Source: Flavobacteriales bacterium
GTDB lineage: Bacteria > Bacteroidota > Bacteroidia > Flavobacteriales_D > Crocinitomicaceae
NCBI GenBank assembly: GCA_947496835.1
Contig: CANMFV010000009.1
Location: 1 to 14,632, forward strand
Reading direction: 5' to 3'
Length of the DNA stretch: 14,632 nucleotides
This document shows positions 14,050 through 14,632 of the stretch, one piece after another. The notes beneath the pieces are model-generated. The model ran no database searches. It was not told where the DNA came from and was given only the letters and a program-made list of their open reading frames with translations. Numbering within the stretch: the first letter of the stretch is position 1; the number at the start of each line of letters is the position of its first letter. A program made the translations under genes and the position numbers.

Positions 14050-14632
14050 ATGCGTTTCATCTACTTAAATTATATCATTTTCTTGAATTACTCAATGCGT
14101 ATGTATTTTCGAAAAATACGCCTTGTAAATCCAACAAGAAAGTTTTTTGGCAGTACAATTTACGTAAGTAATCATGCTTCTGCATTCATGGATCCAATGA
14201 TTATTGCAGTATTAAGAAGGCCGATTGTTTTTTTCATGACGAGATCAGATATTTTCACAAAGTGGAATCACCCCTTTTTATCCAGTGCCCACATGATTCC
14301 AATTTACCGTCAACATGATGGTGGAAATGCCGCAGAAAAAAACAAAGCATCTTTTAGAAAAGCAACTGAGATATTAGAAAGCAACCGCAATTTGTTGATT
14401 TTTGGTGAGGGAATGACCGATGATGTCTTTGAAAGACGACTGAAGCCTTTAAAAAAAGGAGCGCTTAGAATTGGATTTACGGCGTTAGAATCCACAAATT
14501 GGGAGAAAAAAATACAAATAGTAGGCATCGGTTGCAATTACACCAATCCAAATGTCATGCGAAGTGACTTATTAATTTCAGAATCGAAACCGATTGTATT
14601 AAACGATTACCGTGAACAGTACGAGGAGAATC
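14050..14632 (+). CDS. PlsC-type 1-acyl-glycerol-3-phosphate acyltransferase family protein (3'-truncated)
   Basis: The reading frame is open from ATG 14050 to the window end, giving 194 residues with no stop. An in-frame TGA at 14026 makes this ATG the first possible start. The LPLAT family transfers an acyl chain from acyl-ACP or acyl-CoA to a lysophospholipid or similar acceptor at the membrane. Motif I is YVSNHASAFMDP (38-49) with catalytic His42 and Asp48. Motif II is around FFMTRSDIF and HMIPIYR (81-87). Motif III is LIFGEG (116-121), where FPEG is usual. LKKGALRIGF (134-143) fits the conserved 'FK.GA..+A' region. His and Asp are five residues apart rather than four, a spacing I associate with a Bacteroidota branch. 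The substrate (lysophosphatidate, ornithine or glycine lipid, other) cannot be told. It is divergent from ddl across a 120-base promoter region. Confidence 0.87.
   Translation, partial: MRFIYLNYIIFLNYSMRMYFRKIRLVNPTRKFFGSTIYVSNHASAFMDPMIIAVLRRPIVFFMTRSDIFTKWNHPFLSSAHMIPIYRQHDGGNAAEKNKASFRKATEILESNRNLLIFGEGMTDDVFERRLKPLKKGALRIGFTALESTNWEKKIQIVGIGCNYTNPNVMRSDLLISESKPIVLNDYREQYEEN

Noticed and set aside
1..14632. Mobile element, prophage, CRISPR, toxin-antitoxin or defence system
   Set aside because: Every large reading frame belongs to a recognisable chromosomal family or one unknown membrane protein. There are no direct-repeat arrays, terminal inverted repeats, integrase or transposase motifs, and base composition looks even.

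Overview
The window is a gene-dense, AT-rich stretch of chromosome, most likely from a member of the Bacteroidota and plausibly the Flavobacteriales. Three things point there: lpxC and fabZ are fused into one gene, several genes carry a Bacteroidota-type promoter element (consensus TAnnTTTG) just before the start codon, and classical Shine-Dalgarno sequences are mostly absent. I see no tRNA, rRNA, CRISPR array, transposase or phage gene, and no gene-free stretch longer than about 120 bases. This looks like core chromosome rather than an island. I did not find a convincing undescribed system.

Layout, left to right. (1) The C-terminal part of a TonB-dependent outer-membrane receptor runs rightward off the left edge. 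(2) A tight leftward operon, read from 6796 to 911, encodes lpxD, an lpxC/fabZ fusion, lpxA, a RumA/RlmD-type rRNA uracil methyltransferase and cinA. Its junctions are 5, 0, -1 and -4 bases. (3) A leftward gene for a membrane-anchored protein of unknown function follows, and just upstream of it lies trxA, which ends in a strong intrinsic terminator. (4) A leftward pair comes next: rfbC with a GTG start, then uvrA 3 bases downstream. (5) A rightward dacB (PBP4-type DD-peptidase) converges on a leftward ddl (D-Ala-D-Ala ligase), and their stop codons overlap. (6) A divergent promoter region precedes a rightward PlsC-type acyltransferase cut by the right edge.

Much of the window builds or remodels the Gram-negative envelope. 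LpxA, LpxC and LpxD are the first committed lipid A enzymes, and FabZ sits where fatty-acid elongation meets lipid A acylation. RfbC contributes to a dTDP-deoxysugar for surface polysaccharide. Ddl makes the D-Ala-D-Ala terminus that DacB cleaves, and the PlsC-like enzyme acylates a lipid. The remaining recognised genes are housekeeping: nucleotide excision repair (UvrA), thiol redox (TrxA), rRNA methylation and NMN or nucleotide salvage (CinA).

The most useful second looks are these: an RlmD-type enzyme with no [4Fe-4S] cysteines; a UvrA whose first zinc module has lost one cysteine; promoters that abut start codons and suggest leaderless mRNAs; a terminator ending five bases before the start codon of the unknown membrane protein; and two convergent gene pairs with no spacer.
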